Assembly: GCF_009696265.1 (NCBI RefSeq)
Contig: NZ_VUMH01000010.1
Coordinates: forward strand, 62,001 to 126,000
DNA length: 64,000 nt
Source of the DNA: Desulfovibrio porci
GTDB lineage: Bacteria; Desulfobacterota; Desulfovibrionia; Desulfovibrionales; Desulfovibrionaceae
Direction of reading: 5' to 3'
How positions within the stretch are numbered: position 1 is the first letter of the stretch; each line of letters begins with the position of its first letter. The position numbers and the translations under genes are program-made. Shown here piece after piece: positions 25,876-37,398 of this stretch. The notes beneath the pieces are model-generated. The model was not told where the DNA came from. It ran no database searches and saw only the letters and a list, made by a program, of their open reading frames with translations.

Positions 25876-26757
25876 TTACCAGCCCCGTTCCTGCATGCGT
25901 TCGGCGTCCGGGATGGAGGAGATCTCGATGCCGACCATGGGTTCGCCCAGATCGCGGGAGATTTCGGCCAGCATGGCGTAGTCCTTGTAGTTGGTCACGG
26001 CCTGCACAATGGCCTTGGCGCGCTTGGCCGGATCGCCGGACTTGAAGATGCCCGAGCCCACGAACACGCCGTCGCAGCCCAGATGCATCATCAGGGCCGC
26101 GTCGGCCGGGGTGGCGATGCCGCCGGCGGCGAAGTTGACCACGGGCAGGCGGCCTTCCTTGCGCACGAGCAGGCAGATTTCCAGGGGCGCGCCGCATTCC
26201 TTGGCGAAGTTGGGCACTTCGGCGTCGGGCAGGGCGCAGAGCATGCGGATTTCATCCATGACCTGACGGCAGTGGCGCACGGCTTCCACCACGTTGCCGG
26301 TGCCGGGTTCGCCCTTGGTGCGGATCATGGCCGCGCCTTCGGCGATGCGGCGCAGGGCTTCGCCCAGATTGCGGCAGCCGCAGACAAAGGGCACGGTGAA
26401 GTCGCGCTTGTCGATGTGGTAACGGTCGTCGGCGGGAGTCAGCACTTCGCTTTCGTCAATGTAGTCCACGCCCAAGGCTTCCAGAATGCGCGCTTCCACA
26501 AAGTGGCCGATGCGCGCCTTGGCCATGACCGGGATGCTGGCCACTTCCATGATCTTTTTGACGATGGTGGGGTCGGCCATGCGGGCCACGCCGCCGGCGG
26601 CGCGGATGTCGGCGGGCACGCGTTCCAGGGCCATAACGGCGCAGGCGCCCGCTTCTTCAGCGATTTTCGCCTGTTCGGGGGTGGTGACGTCCATGATCAC
26701 ACCGCCCTTGAGCATTTCGGCAAGGCCGGTCTTGAGGCGGATGGTGCCCTGTTCCAT
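25876..26757 (-). CDS. pdxS: Pyridoxal 5'-phosphate synthase lyase subunit
   Basis: A 293-residue TIM-barrel synthase that makes PLP from ribose 5-phosphate, glyceraldehyde 3-phosphate and ammonia. Family sequence is continuous from [17 protein letters not shown] to [14 protein letters not shown] ends, with [17 protein letters not shown] and the ARIGHFVEA strand. The start is the ATG at 26757 with AAGGAGT upstream; the open frame continues farther upstream but without family similarity. It forms a two-gene unit with pdxT and is divergent from the gene at 26977. Confidence 0.95.
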   Translation of the reverse strand: MEQGTIRLKTGLAEMLKGGVIMDVTTPEQAKIAEEAGACAVMALERVPADIRAAGGVARMADPTIVKKIMEVASIPVMAKARIGHFVEARILEALGVDYIDESEVLTPADDRYHIDKRDFTVPFVCGCRNLGEALRRIAEGAAMIRTKGEPGTGNVVEAVRHCRQVMDEIRMLCALPDAEVPNFAKECGAPLEICLLVRKEGRLPVVNFAAGGIATPADAALMMHLGCDGVFVGSGIFKSGDPAKRAKAIVQAVTNYKDYAMLAEISRDLGEPMVGIEISSIPDAERMQERGW

Positions 26758-26976
26758 AGCTGTACTCCTTCTATGCCGGGCGCGGCCCGGCGGATGATTT
26801 GGCGGATCGCCGCGCGTGCCCGCGACGTTGCTGGCGTGTATATATGCGATAATCAACCGACTGACAATACATCCGCGCAGCGCCGCCGCGACGGGCTGGG
26901 CCGGGACGCGGCGTGCGCGGCGGCTTGCGCTCAGGCCCGGCAACAGCTATGTTAACCAACTCCGAAGGAAAAAAGT

Positions 26977-27849
26977 ATGAATGTGACCTTGTGCCTCAGA
27001 CTGCCGTTCCTGCGCGGGCCGCTGCCCCGGGGACTGGACCCGGATTCCTCCTCCGCCCCGGCCTGGCCGGGAGCCCTGCGCCTCTGGCCGGGCCTGCCGG
27101 ACGATCTTTGCGCTGTGCATGATGCAGCGGCCCCGGCCTGCGGCCGCCACCGCCCGTCAAATTATCCCTTCAGCGAACGCGAGGCCGCGGCCTGTCTGGC
27201 GGATCTGCGCCAGATGGACGTGGCGGCGCTTTCCGGCCTGCCGCTGGGCGCCGCCGTGGCGGGCAACGCGCGCAACGCGCGGCAGCAGGCCGAGCTGGCC
27301 GCGCTGAAAGACCTGGACAGGCTCGACGGCGCGACCCCTCCGGCGGCGGAAGCCGCCCGTCGGGAGCGGCTGGAGCGCGAACAGGCCCAGAAGACCCTGC
27401 TCTGGCTCTGGCTTCAGGAAGAACGCCTGGCCGAACTGGCCGATCTGGCGCGGCGCTATGCGGACAACGCGGGCCGCCTGACCGCCGCCCTGGGCGTGGA
27501 AGAGGACGAACGCCCGCGCGGTCTGCCTTTTCTGGGCGCGTCCATCGCTCTGGACCCGTCCCTGGTTCCGCCCTGGCGACTGGCGGCGGCCAATGCCGCG
27601 TATTTTCTGCCCGGGGACGCGGCGCTGGCGGCGGAAGGCCCCATGCGCGCGGACCTGCTGGAACGGCTCGACTTCAGCCCCGCGCCGCACTACGCGGAAT
27701 TGCTGGGCTGCCCGGCGGAGCAGGCCGACGAGATAGTGGAAGCCCGCGCCCCGCTCTGGCGGGCGCTGGGGCATTCGCGTCCGCCGGGGCGGGAAGCGGA
27801 CGGCCCCCTGGCCGTGGAGCGCGTCTGGTTGACCTGGGGGCGCGCATGA
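26977..27849 (+). CDS. Hypothetical protein, Ala/Leu/Arg-rich
   Basis: A 290-residue protein that I do not recognise. It is soluble, strongly helical by composition, with a charged central coiled-coil-like stretch (about residues 95-165, rich in Glu/Arg/Leu) and no signal peptide. GAAGGA lies upstream of the ATG. Its stop overlaps the start of the HAD phosphatase gene by 4 bases (ATGA), so the two are co-translated and probably conserved together. Confidence 0.7.
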   Translation: MNVTLCLRLPFLRGPLPRGLDPDSSSAPAWPGALRLWPGLPDDLCAVHDAAAPACGRHRPSNYPFSEREAAACLADLRQMDVAALSGLPLGAAVAGNARNARQQAELAALKDLDRLDGATPPAAEAARRERLEREQAQKTLLWLWLQEERLAELADLARRYADNAGRLTAALGVEEDERPRGLPFLGASIALDPSLVPPWRLAAANAAYFLPGDAALAAEGPMRADLLERLDFSPAPHYAELLGCPAEQADEIVEARAPLWRALGHSRPPGREADGPLAVERVWLTWGRA

Positions 27850-28505
27850 GCGGAGCGCTTTTTCCCCACGGTCTGAGCGGCGTGATTTTCGACTGCGACG
27901 GCGTGATGATCAATTCCCGCGCGGCCAATGACGAGTTCTACAATCGCGTGCTGGCCTATTTCGGCCTGCCGCCCATGACGCCGGAGCAGGAGGCCTATTC
28001 CTTCATGGCCACGGCGGGTCAGGCCCTGCGCTACATCCTGCCCGAGCGTTTGCACGGCGAGATCGACCGCGTGACCAGGGACGAAATCAACTACCAGCGC
28101 GATATCCTGCCCCTGCTGCGCCTCATGCCCGGTTTTCGCGAATTTGCGGAAGAGCTGCACGCCGGGGGCGTGCGCATGGCCATCGCCACCAACCGCACGG
28201 AGCAGGGCATACAAAGGGTTCTGGACTTTTTCGCCTTGCCCCCCTATTTTAATCCTGTGCTCACGGCGAGCAACGCCGCGCCCAAGCCGTCGCCCGAGGG
28301 CGCGTTGCGCATCTGTGCGGACTGGGGCGTGCGGCCCCGGGATACGCTTTTTGTGGGCGACAGCCCGCATGACAAGGAGGCCGCCGAAGCGGCGGGGGTG
28401 ACGTTCGCGGCTTTCAACGGCGGCGACCTGCAAGGCCGGATCGTCGCGCCGGATTTCGCCGCTCTGGGCCGGGCCCTGGCTCCGGTTCTGACGAGCCGCC
28501 ATTGA
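27846..28505 (+). CDS. HAD-superfamily hydrolase (phosphoglycolate phosphatase-like)
   Basis: A 219-residue HAD phosphatase. Motif I is DCDGV (nucleophile Asp in VIFDCDGVMINS), motif II is in IATNRTEQG, the Lys is in NAAPKPSPEG and motif IV is FVGDSPHDKEAA. A helical cap is inserted after motif I, as in Gph-type enzymes. It overlaps the upstream gene by 4 bases. The substrate is not determined; phosphoglycolate or another small sugar phosphate is typical. Confidence 0.85.
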   Translation: MSGALFPHGLSGVIFDCDGVMINSRAANDEFYNRVLAYFGLPPMTPEQEAYSFMATAGQALRYILPERLHGEIDRVTRDEINYQRDILPLLRLMPGFREFAEELHAGGVRMAIATNRTEQGIQRVLDFFALPPYFNPVLTASNAAPKPSPEGALRICADWGVRPRDTLFVGDSPHDKEAAEAAGVTFAAFNGGDLQGRIVAPDFAALGRALAPVLTSRH

Positions 28506-28540
28506 TTCACGTCTAGTCTTAAGGTTAGGTCGGAGACTGC

Positions 28541-28843
28541 ATGATTGTGCTTGCCAATACGTTGAGCGCCATAGCCCTGGTGCTGGGTTCGCTGCTGAAT
28601 ATCTATTTCTGGATTGTAATCATCTCCGCCGTGCTGACCTGGGTGCGGCCCGATCCTTACAATCCCATTGTGCGGACCTTGCGGCTCCTGACCGAGCCTG
28701 TCTTTTACCGGGTGCGCAAATGGCTGCCCTTCACCTATACGAGCGGCCTGGATTTCTCGCCGGTGGTGGTGCTGCTGGCCATTGAGCTGATCAACCGTAT
28801 CGTGATCGCCTCGCTGGCGCAGTATGCCATCGCCCTGCATTAA
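28541..28843 (+). CDS. YggT family integral membrane protein
   Basis: A 100-residue protein with two hydrophobic regions around the family segment VLTWVRPDPYNPIVRTL and TEPVFYRVRKWLP. YggT proteins are small inner-membrane proteins of poorly defined role, linked to osmotic tolerance and cell division in some bacteria. It starts 35 bases after the HAD gene and precedes a DUF465 gene, a common arrangement in Deltaproteobacteria. Confidence 0.9.
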   Translation: MIVLANTLSAIALVLGSLLNIYFWIVIISAVLTWVRPDPYNPIVRTLRLLTEPVFYRVRKWLPFTYTSGLDFSPVVVLLAIELINRIVIASLAQYAIALH

Positions 28844-29041
28844 GGGCGCTTCCCGAAGCGGTTGTTTTGCCTTCCGGCCGCGCCAGACTTTTTCCCTGCC
28901 GGGAGGGCAAAAACCTCCATGGGAAAACCGCCCCCGGGCCGAGCTGCTTTGAAGTTCTCATGTTTCAAGGCCGGGATGCCCCCCAGACGGGCTTTTTGCG
29001 CGGATCGTCCGCACTTGAACATCTAACGCTGGAGATTTCTT

Positions 29042-29269
29042 ATGGATCAGCATGAAATTGACCTGCTGGAAAAGTACGCGCCCACTGATCCGGAGCTGAA
29101 ATCCCTTTGGGAAGATCACGTGCTCTACGAAAAGCAGGTGGAAAAGCTGGAAGGCAAAGCCTACCGCACGCCCACCGAAGAGCAGACCCTGAAACAACTG
29201 AAGAAGCAGAAGCTGGAAGGCAAAACCAGGCTGATGGACATCCTGGATCGTCTGAAAAAGCAAGACTAA
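29042..29269 (+). CDS. DUF465 (YdcH-like) small coiled-coil protein
   Basis: A 75-residue, highly charged, helical protein matching the DUF465 pattern (short central HDxLxK-like region, LEGKAYRTPTEEQTLKQLKKQKL). No enzymatic site is present. It lies about 200 bases after the YggT gene and immediately before ilvB, whose ribosome site starts within 20 bases of its stop, so it may be co-transcribed with the ilv genes. Confidence 0.85.
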   Translation: MDQHEIDLLEKYAPTDPELKSLWEDHVLYEKQVEKLEGKAYRTPTEEQTLKQLKKQKLEGKTRLMDILDRLKKQD

Positions 29270-29293
29270 TAAAAGTGGTTGAGGAGCCGGTCT

Positions 29294-30985
29294 ATGGAAT
29301 GCACAGGTGCGCAGATTCTTCTTGAATCCCTGAAGCGTGAAGGCGTGGACGTGCTGTTCGGCTATCCGGGCGGCGCGGTGATCGATATTTATGACGAGCT
29401 GCCGCGACATCCCGAGATCCGCCATGTGCTGGTCCGCCATGAGCAGGGAGCTGTGCACGCGGCTGACGGCTATGCCCGCGCCTCCGGCAAGGTCGGGGCC
29501 TGCCTGGTGACCTCCGGGCCGGGCGCCACCAATACGGTGACGGGCATAGCCACAGCGTATTCCGACTCCATTCCGCTGGTTGTGGTCACGGGCCAGGTGC
29601 CTACCAAGCTCATCGGCAACGACGCCTTCCAGGAAGTGGACATTGTGGGCATCACCCGCCCGTGCACCAAGCACAATTTTCTGGTCAAGGACGTGAACAA
29701 GCTGGCTCTGACCATCCGCCAGGCCTTTTATCTGGCCCGTTCCGGGCGGCCCGGCCCGGTGCTGGTGGACCTGCCCAAGGATGTGGTCCAGGCCAGGGCG
29801 GAGTTTACCTGGCCCGAAGACATCTACATGCGCAGCTACAACCCCACCTACAAGCCCAATCTCAACCAGTTGCGGCGCACGGTGGAAGAGCTGGCCCAGG
29901 CCAAACGCCCGGTGCTGCTGGCAGGCGGCGGCGTGATCATGGCCAATGCCGCCGAAGAACTGACCGCCCTGGCGCGCCGCCTGCACATTCCCGTGGCCTG
30001 CACGCTCATGGGGCTGGGCGGCTTTCCGGCCACGGACCCGCTTTCGCTGGGCATGGTGGGCATGCACGGCACCTACGCCGCCAATCTCGCCATCAACAAC
30101 GCGGACCTGCTGGTCTGCGTGGGCGCGCGCTTTGACGACCGCGTCACCGGCAAACTGACGGCCTTCGCGCCCAAGGCGCGCATTGTGCATATCGACATCG
30201 ACCCCACCTCCATCCGCAAGAACGTGGCGGTGGAAGTGCCGGTGGTGGGCGACTGCAAGCAGGCTCTGGCGGGCATCATGGAAATCTGCGAGGCCAAGCT
30301 GTCCGGCAAGGACTGGGCCGCGGAGCACGCCGAATGGGTCAGGGCCGTGGCCGAATGGAAGGAAAGCAAGCCCCTCAGTTACCAGAAAAACGGCAACATC
30401 AAGCCCCAACAGGTAGTGGAAGCCCTGCGCGAACTCACCCGCGGCGACGCCATCATCGCCACGGAAGTGGGACAGCACCAGATGTGGGCGGCCCAGTTCT
30501 ACAGCTTCACCAAGCCGCGCACCCTGCTGACCAGCGGCGGCCTGGGCACCATGGGCTACGGCTTTCCGGCGGCCATCGGCGCGCAGTTCGCCCTGCCGGA
30601 CAAGATGGTCATCGCCGTGGCCGGCGACGCCTCGCTGCAGATGAACATTCAGGAACTGGCCACGGCCGTGGCCTATAAACTGCCGGTCAAGGTGGTTATT
30701 CTGAACAACCGCCATCTCGGCATGGTGCGCCAGTGGCAGGAGCTTTTCTACAACCACAATTACAGCTCCACCAATATGGAGGCTCAGCCTGACTTTGTGA
30801 AGCTGGCTGAAGCCTACGGGGCCGAAGGCTACCGCATTGAAAAGCCTGAGGATCTCCTGCCCGAGCTGGAAAAGGCCCTGGCCACGCCCAACCCCGCCTT
30901 CATCGACGTGGTGGTGGAGCGCGAGGAAAACGTCTATCCCATTGTGCCCGCCGGCGCGGCGCTGGACGAAATGCTGCTGGTGTAG
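29294..30985 (+). CDS. ilvB: Acetolactate synthase large subunit
   Basis: Thiamine diphosphate enzyme (563 aa) for the first common step of valine, leucine and isoleucine synthesis. The catalytic Glu50 is in RHEQGAVHAADGYA. The thiamine-binding motif begins at GDASLQM (about 444) and ends in ILNN. The FAD-type central domain is present (VCVGARFDDRVTGKL). The ATG at 29294 has GAGGAG 7 bases before it; an upstream TTG is less likely. It is followed after 9 bases by the regulatory subunit. Confidence 0.95.
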   Translation: MECTGAQILLESLKREGVDVLFGYPGGAVIDIYDELPRHPEIRHVLVRHEQGAVHAADGYARASGKVGACLVTSGPGATNTVTGIATAYSDSIPLVVVTGQVPTKLIGNDAFQEVDIVGITRPCTKHNFLVKDVNKLALTIRQAFYLARSGRPGPVLVDLPKDVVQARAEFTWPEDIYMRSYNPTYKPNLNQLRRTVEELAQAKRPVLLAGGGVIMANAAEELTALARRLHIPVACTLMGLGGFPATDPLSLGMVGMHGTYAANLAINNADLLVCVGARFDDRVTGKLTAFAPKARIVHIDIDPTSIRKNVAVEVPVVGDCKQALAGIMEICEAKLSGKDWAAEHAEWVRAVAEWKESKPLSYQKNGNIKPQQVVEALRELTRGDAIIATEVGQHQMWAAQFYSFTKPRTLLTSGGLGTMGYGFPAAIGAQFALPDKMVIAVAGDASLQMNIQELATAVAYKLPVKVVILNNRHLGMVRQWQELFYNHNYSSTNMEAQPDFVKLAEAYGAEGYRIEKPEDLLPELEKALATPNPAFIDVVVEREENVYPIVPAGAALDEMLLV

Positions 30986-30994
30986 GAGATGGCT

Positions 30995-31483
30995 ATGCAA
31001 CGACACGTGCTTTCCGTGCTGGTGGAAAACGAACCCGGCGTGCTTTCCCGCGTGGTGGGCCTGTTCAGCGGGCGCGGCTTCAATATCGATTCGCTCAATG
31101 TGGCCCCGACCCTTGAGGACGGCGTTTCGCACATGACCATCACCACCTATGGCGACAGCATGATTCTGGAGCAGATCATGAAGCATCTGCACAAAATCGT
31201 CTCGGTCATCAAGGTGATGGATTTTGCGGACACCCCCGCCGTGGAGCGGGAGATGATGTTCGTCAAGGTGCAGGCCGAAGGTCCCATGCGCGGTGAAATT
31301 CTGCGCACGGTAGAGATCTTTCGCTGCAAGGTCGTGGACGTCAGCTGCAATGAAATGACCATTGAGGCCACGGGCGACTACGGCAAGCTGGAGGCCATCA
31401 TCAGCCTGCTGCAGCGTTTTGGCATCAAGGAACTGGCGCGCACCGGCTCTGTGGCCATGCGCCGCTCCAAGAAGGTGGATTGA
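30995..31483 (+). CDS. ilvN: Acetolactate synthase regulatory subunit
   Basis: A 162-residue small subunit with an N-terminal ACT domain (LSVLVENEPGVLSRVVGLFSGRGFNIDSL) that binds valine for feedback inhibition and activates IlvB, plus the usual C-terminal half (EGPMRGEILRTVEIFRCKVVDV). The ATG at 30995 is preferred over 30989 because GGAG then has a 6-base spacing. The 142-base gap to ilvC holds no gene. Confidence 0.95.
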   Translation: MQRHVLSVLVENEPGVLSRVVGLFSGRGFNIDSLNVAPTLEDGVSHMTITTYGDSMILEQIMKHLHKIVSVIKVMDFADTPAVEREMMFVKVQAEGPMRGEILRTVEIFRCKVVDVSCNEMTIEATGDYGKLEAIISLLQRFGIKELARTGSVAMRRSKKVD

Positions 31484-31604
31484 CGCGTCGCCCGCAAAGG
31501 TGCATGCCAAGTTCGAAGCGAGAACGGAGCGCGGCAGTCCGCGCCCCCCTATTTCCCATTTCCCCTCCGCATGTGCGGCCGGGAGGCGTTTTGTTTAACC
31601 GTGA

Positions 31605-32627
<1,023 letters not shown>

Positions 32628-32652
32628 TCCAGCATCATCTTGCTTTTTTTCA

Positions 32653-32677
32653 GGGAGCGCTCCGGCGCTCCTTTTTT
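32653..32677 (+). terminator. Intrinsic terminator after ilvC
   Basis: GGAGCGC/GCGCTCC stem with a small loop, followed by T6. Confidence 0.85.
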
Positions 32678-32681
32678 ATGA

Positions 32682-32716
32682 CAAAAAAAGGGAACCGGCC
32701 GTATTCGCCGGTTCCC
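32682..32716 (-). terminator. Intrinsic terminator after chemoreceptor A
   Basis: A 10-bp stem (GGGAACCGGC and its complement, 32690-32699 with 32707-32716) followed on the minus strand by U7. It ends the chemoreceptor array on its left side, back to back with the ilvC terminator. Confidence 0.85.
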
Positions 32717-32749
32717 CCGCAGGTTGCCCCGTTCCAGAACGAGCCTTGG

Positions 32750-34789
32750 TCAGGCGGTTTTCATCTCACGAATCAGTTCCGTAAGCTCCTGGGTCTGGCC
32801 GGTCAGATCGGATACGGCCTTGGCCGCTTCGGCCATGGCCTCGGCGATCTGTCTGCTCATATCGTTGCATTCGAGAATGGAGTGGTTGATCTCCTCGCTG
32901 GCGGCGGACTGCTCCTCGCTGGCTGCGGCGATGGCGTTGACCTGATCGGCCGTGACTTCAGCCGTGGCCACGATTTCTTCCAGAGCGCGCCCGGATTCGT
33001 TGGCGAACTGCGTGGCTTCCTCAATCTGGGCCACGGCGTTGTCCACCGAGGCGGTGCTCTTGGCGGTACTTTCCTGAATGGCCTTGATGGCGTTGCCTAC
33101 ATCGTGGGTGGAGGCCATGGTTTTTTCGGCCAGCTTGCGCACCTCGTCGGCCACCACGGCAAAGCCGCGTCCGGCCTCGCCCGCGCGGGCGGCCTCAATG
33201 GCGGCGTTCAGCGCCAGCAGGTTGGTCTGGTCCGCGATGTCCGAAATGACGCCCATGATCTGGTCAATGGAGCGGGCGTGCTCGTTGAGCTGGCCCATGT
33301 CTTCCTTGAGTTCCAGCGAGACCTGATGCACGGACTCAATGCGCCGCAGGGAGCGCTCCACCACTTGGGCGCCTGCTTCGGCCTTTTCCTTGGTGTCGGC
33401 CGAAGCTGAGGAGGCGGAAGAGGCGTTGCGGGCCACTTCCTGCACGGTGGCGTTCATCTCGTTCATGGCCGTGGCGGCCTCGGAAAGGCGCTGGGCGGCC
33501 TCGCCCGCGCCCCGGTCGGACTGCTCGATCTGGGTGGAAAGCTCGGTGGAGGCGGAGGAAACCACAGTGCCCACTTCTTCCAGCCTGCCGGCCACGGTCA
33601 GCAGTGCCTGAGCCTTGGCCTGGGCTTCCTGTCCGGCCGCCTCGGCTTTCCGCATGGCATCCTGTGCCTTGGCCGACTGCTCGCCGGCATTCCGGGTTTC
33701 CTGTTCGGCCTTCTTGATATTGGCTTCCAGAGCGGCCACCATTTCCACAATGGCGGCGTACACGCCCTGCTTCTTGCCGCCGTCGTGCACATTGTAGTCG
33801 CCGCCCGCCACGCGGCGGGCAATGGCGTTCAGCTCGCCGGGATCCTTGCCCAACTGGCGCATTACGTTACGGGAAAGGTAGAGGGTGAGCAGAATGCCGC
33901 AGAGCAGAGCCGCGGTGCAGAAAGACACGATCACGGTGTCGGCTCTGGCGTTGGCTTTCTGCACTTCCTGAACGCCGAAAAGCGACAGCTCTGTGGCGCT
34001 GGCCTCTACGTCACGGAATGCCGCGGCCAGTTTTTTCAAATCCCGCGCCTGTCTGCCCAGAATTTCCAGATAGTCGCGCGTCAGGGTGGAGTATTTTTCC
34101 ATTTCGTCAACAACAGCGGCCATCTGCGTCTTGTTGGACGAAGTGAGGAAAAGTTCCTTTTGTTCGATCATGCGGGCGCGCGTCTTTTCCAGAAATTCCA
34201 CCACGTTGTTGAGCTCTTCCTGAGAGGAGCTGATGGCGAGCTTGTTGATGGCGGCCCGCAGACGGGTGGTCTCATCCCGCAGGTTCATGGACCGCGTCAG
34301 ATTGTCTATCCTGCGCTGTTCAAAACCCTGCTCGGCGATGGCAGTGCGGATGCCCTCTTCCAGGGCATTAAACCGCTTCCACAGACCGGCGAAAATTTCC
34401 TCGGCCCCGGCCAGGGTTTTTTGGCTTTTCTTGTGGTCTTCGATCACCGTTTTCAAGAAGTTGCCGAGCTCCCGCACCTGCTTGATGCCGTCCTCCACTT
34501 TCCGCCTGTTTTCAGCCGCCATAATCAGGGGAAGGCACGACTCGAAATGCTGTATGGCCCCCTCCAGTTCCTTCATGGCAGCCTTGGCGAAGCTTTCTTC
34601 TCCATAGACGATGAATCTCAGATAGTTGCCTTGCACCTTCAGCAGGGCGGTTTTGCCGTTGTCCAGATAGGCGGCCTCAGCGGAATAGACGCTCATGTTC
34701 TCCGTCAGATAGTAGCTGGCGATGCCCAGGCCCAGCGTCATCAGAAGAACCAGCGAAAAACCCAGTACCAACTTTGTCTGCAACTTCAT
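32750..34789 (-). CDS. Chemoreceptor A (HBM-type sensor)
   Basis: A 679-residue methyl-accepting chemotaxis protein. Membrane helix 1 (about 8-30) is followed by a long all-helical periplasmic region of about 250 residues, the size of a helical bimodular (HBM) domain, then helix 2 (about 285-308), a HAMP-like segment ([22 protein letters not shown]) and the signalling domain with the conserved hairpin tip. GGAGG is 6 bases before the ATG at 34789. It shares the HAMP and signalling part with receptors B-F but has a different, longer sensor, no GA leader and a simple terminator. HBM receptors usually bind organic acids; the ligand is unknown. Confidence 0.88.
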   Translation of the reverse strand: MKLQTKLVLGFSLVLLMTLGLGIASYYLTENMSVYSAEAAYLDNGKTALLKVQGNYLRFIVYGEESFAKAAMKELEGAIQHFESCLPLIMAAENRRKVEDGIKQVRELGNFLKTVIEDHKKSQKTLAGAEEIFAGLWKRFNALEEGIRTAIAEQGFEQRRIDNLTRSMNLRDETTRLRAAINKLAISSSQEELNNVVEFLEKTRARMIEQKELFLTSSNKTQMAAVVDEMEKYSTLTRDYLEILGRQARDLKKLAAAFRDVEASATELSLFGVQEVQKANARADTVIVSFCTAALLCGILLTLYLSRNVMRQLGKDPGELNAIARRVAGGDYNVHDGGKKQGVYAAIVEMVAALEANIKKAEQETRNAGEQSAKAQDAMRKAEAAGQEAQAKAQALLTVAGRLEEVGTVVSSASTELSTQIEQSDRGAGEAAQRLSEAATAMNEMNATVQEVARNASSASSASADTKEKAEAGAQVVERSLRRIESVHQVSLELKEDMGQLNEHARSIDQIMGVISDIADQTNLLALNAAIEAARAGEAGRGFAVVADEVRKLAEKTMASTHDVGNAIKAIQESTAKSTASVDNAVAQIEEATQFANESGRALEEIVATAEVTADQVNAIAAASEEQSAASEEINHSILECNDMSRQIAEAMAEAAKAVSDLTGQTQELTELIREMKTA

Positions 34790-35388
34790 GTGTAACCTCC
34801 CACGCCGCAGATGAAACAATGATGCCCTTTTGGCGGGGCGATTACCGCCCCGCCCTCGCGCCTCCTCCCTGTCCACAGAGAGGAGGTCTGTTTTTGACAA
34901 AGCCCCCATAATGGATATGCCATCGTCTCTCGCACAAGGCGGCCATCCTCAACGGCCATGTTTATATGCCCGCCATGCCTTGCGCGTATGCAGCGTGACG
35001 CGGCGTTGTTGACCTCTGTCGGCATTATTTATCGGAATGCGTGAATTCATCTTTAGTGCAATACGGGTATTATTTGGAATATTTTTTTGTTAATCAAAGT
35101 GGTTAACAGATAATTATGGGTTTTTCAAAGTACATTAAATAACGTAATTATATTGTCAAAAAATCATATAAATACGCTTTTTATCGTGTATTTATGATTT
35201 TTAGTGTTTTTAAAATAAAAAAAAGCGCGGTCCGCTGGTCATTGCGGATCGCGCCTCAGGCATGGCCCGTTTGGCATTTTTCCAGGAGCGGCCACAAGCT
35301 CCGCTGGGCTGCGCGCGCAAGGTCAGGGGCAACACGCGGCTTTGCCTGTGAAGGCGGGCGTCGCCAACAAAGCATGGCGGCAAAGCGC
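34790..35388. other. Spacer upstream of chemoreceptor A, partly AT-rich
   Basis: No gene is supported. From about 35030 to 35225 the DNA is strongly AT-rich. It includes an interrupted palindrome TGTTAA-N9-TTAACA at about 35090-35110. The promoter of receptor A is presumably here, but no clear sigma-70, sigma-28 or sigma-54 element was found. Confidence 0.4.
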
Positions 35389-35534
35389 AAAAGGGCGGGT
35401 GTCGGGGGACACCCGCCCTATGGGGAAGCGCACCCTGCTGTCCACTTCAGGGTGCCTGACGGACGCGTGTTGTCAAATACGCGCCCGCGTGTGCGGCCGG
35501 GGGCTTGCGCTGATCCCTGGCCGCAACATTGTGA
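35389..35534 (-). ncRNA. Four-hairpin 3' element after chemoreceptor B
   Basis: Directly after the receptor stop, the minus strand folds into four successive stems: 35493-35524, about 35461-35490, 35430-35455 and 35393-35418 (11 perfect bp followed by U4). Loops of the second and third stems carry GACAACA and GACAGCA. The same series, with paired changes in the stems, follows receptors C, D and E. It probably acts as 3' untranslated structure with the last stem as terminator. Confidence 0.6.
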
Positions 35535-37274
35535 TCAGGCTTCTTTCAGCTCGCGGATCAGGTCCGTAAGCCCTTGTGCTTGGGCGGCCAGGTCGGACAC
35601 GGCCTTGGCCGCCTCAGCCATGGCCTCGGCGGTCTGCTTGGACATGTCGTTGACCTGGACGATGGACTGATTGATTTCTTCGCTGGCGGAGGACTGCTCC
35701 TCGCTGGCCGTGGCAATGGCGTTGACCTGGTCCGCCGTGATTTCCACGGTGGCCACGATTTCCTGCAGGGCCGCACCGGATTGGCTGGCCAGTTCGTTGG
35801 CCTCGCTGATGCGTTCCACGGCGTTGTCCATGCCGGTCATGCTCTTGGCCGTGCTTTCCTGAATGGCCTTGATGGCATTGCCCACATCCTGGGTGGAGGT
35901 CATGGTTTTTTCGGCCAGCTTGCGCACCTCGTCGGCCACCACGGCGAAACCGCGTCCGGCCTCGCCCGCGCGGGCGGCCTCAATGGCGGCGTTCAGCGCC
36001 AGCAGATTGGTCTGGTCCGCGATGTCCGAGATGACGCCCATGATTCGGGTGATGTCCTGGGCGTGCTCGTTGAGCTGGGTCATGTCTTCCTTGAGGTCCA
36101 GCGACATCTGGTGCACCTCTTCAATGCTGTGCACGGCCTTTTCCACCACCTGCGCGCCTGCTTCGGCCTTTTCCCTGGTTTCGGCGGAGGCGGCGGAGGC
36201 CGACCCCGCGTTCTTGGCCACTTCCTGGACCGTGGCGTTCATTTCGTTCATGGCTGTGGCCGCTTCGGAAAGACGGGAGGCGGATTCAGCCGCGCCCCGG
36301 TCGGATTGCTCGATCTGGGCCGAAAGCTCGGCGGAGGCGGAGGAAACAATGTTGCCCACGGTTTCCAACTTGTCGGCGGCTACCAGCATGGCTTCTGTCT
36401 TGGCCTGGGCCTCTTTGCCGGCGGCTTCGGCCTGTTGCATGGCCTCCTGCGCCTTGGCGGACTACTCTTTAGCGTTTTGCGACTCGCGCCGGGCATTCTC
36501 GATATGGGTTTTCAGGGCGTTGACCATTTCCACAATAGCGCCGTAGACGCCCACTTTTTTGCCGCCGTCGTCCACATTATAGTCGCCGTCCACCACGCGG
36601 TGGGCAAGGGTATTCAGCTCTCCGGGGTCCTTGCCCAACTGGCGGAGAGTATTGCGTACCAGCAGCAGGGTCAGGAGGACGGCAATCAGCACGGCCGCAA
36701 CTACCAAAATAATGCCGATCAGACGCGCGGTGTCGTATATCACGTCGCCCGCGGCATTGGCTTTATCAATAGCCCCGTTGATGCTTCCTACCAACTGCTT
36801 CAGCTTCTCGTTCATCTCGTCGTATTGGGTGCGTGAATCGCCGTTCAGCACAGCCACGGCTTCCTGCATACGATTTTGCCGAGAAAGCTCAAGCAAGCGC
36901 TGATGCGTGTCCTGATATGTCTGCCGAACCGCCAGATAGGTCTGAAAAACCTGCTTGACCTCGGGACGGAAAATCAAGCCTTCAAGGTTCCTGATGCCGT
37001 TGTCGATGACTTCCTTCCATTTCTCCTGTCTTTTTTCGTATTCCTTCATCTGGGCAGGTTCTGGTGCGTAGAGATGCAGCACTTCGGCCAAGCGGTATTC
37101 CGTGGCCGCCTTGTCGATATTGTTTGCGTTTGCCCGGACCGGGAGCATCTGATTGGTCACTAGGGTAAAGCTGTCGTTGATTTGGGCCATCTGCATGAGC
37201 AGATACCCGCCGAGGATGCCCATGAGCACAGCCAGACAACCCATGCCCGCCGCAATTTTCGTTGAAAGTTTCAT
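35535..37274 (-). pseudogene. Chemoreceptor B, interrupted by one amber codon
   Basis: A 580-codon frame identical in length to receptors C, D and F, but codon 271 is TAG (36462-36464) where the paralogues have CAG (AREQSAK). The N-terminal part keeps helix 1, a four-helix-bundle sensor with the array motif YRLAEVLHLY, helix 2 and the HAMP-like segment. The signalling half after the stop is intact and undecayed. This suggests a recent nonsense change, suppression, or receptor fragments made from two starts (an ATG at 36440 follows the stop). Upstream it has the GA-tract leader. Confidence 0.8.
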
Positions 37275-37398
37275 AATCCTTCTCCTTTGATGATTAGGCT
37301 AAGCAGTCCCCCAGCGCAAAAACGCCTGCATTCCCCTTCTGACAGGGGAATGCAGGCGTTAAAAAAAGCGAATGGGAGAAGAACTTCCTACGAGGAAG

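Noticed and set aside
35085-35112. TGTTAA-N9-TTAACA as a Rex or similar repressor site
   Set aside because: The spacing does not fit known Rex sites and the surroundings are so AT-rich that such palindromes arise by chance.
35863-36546. Plus-strand Ser/Ala-rich frames opposite every chemoreceptor
   Set aside because: They recur exactly opposite the conserved signalling domain and mirror its codons; no independent evidence.
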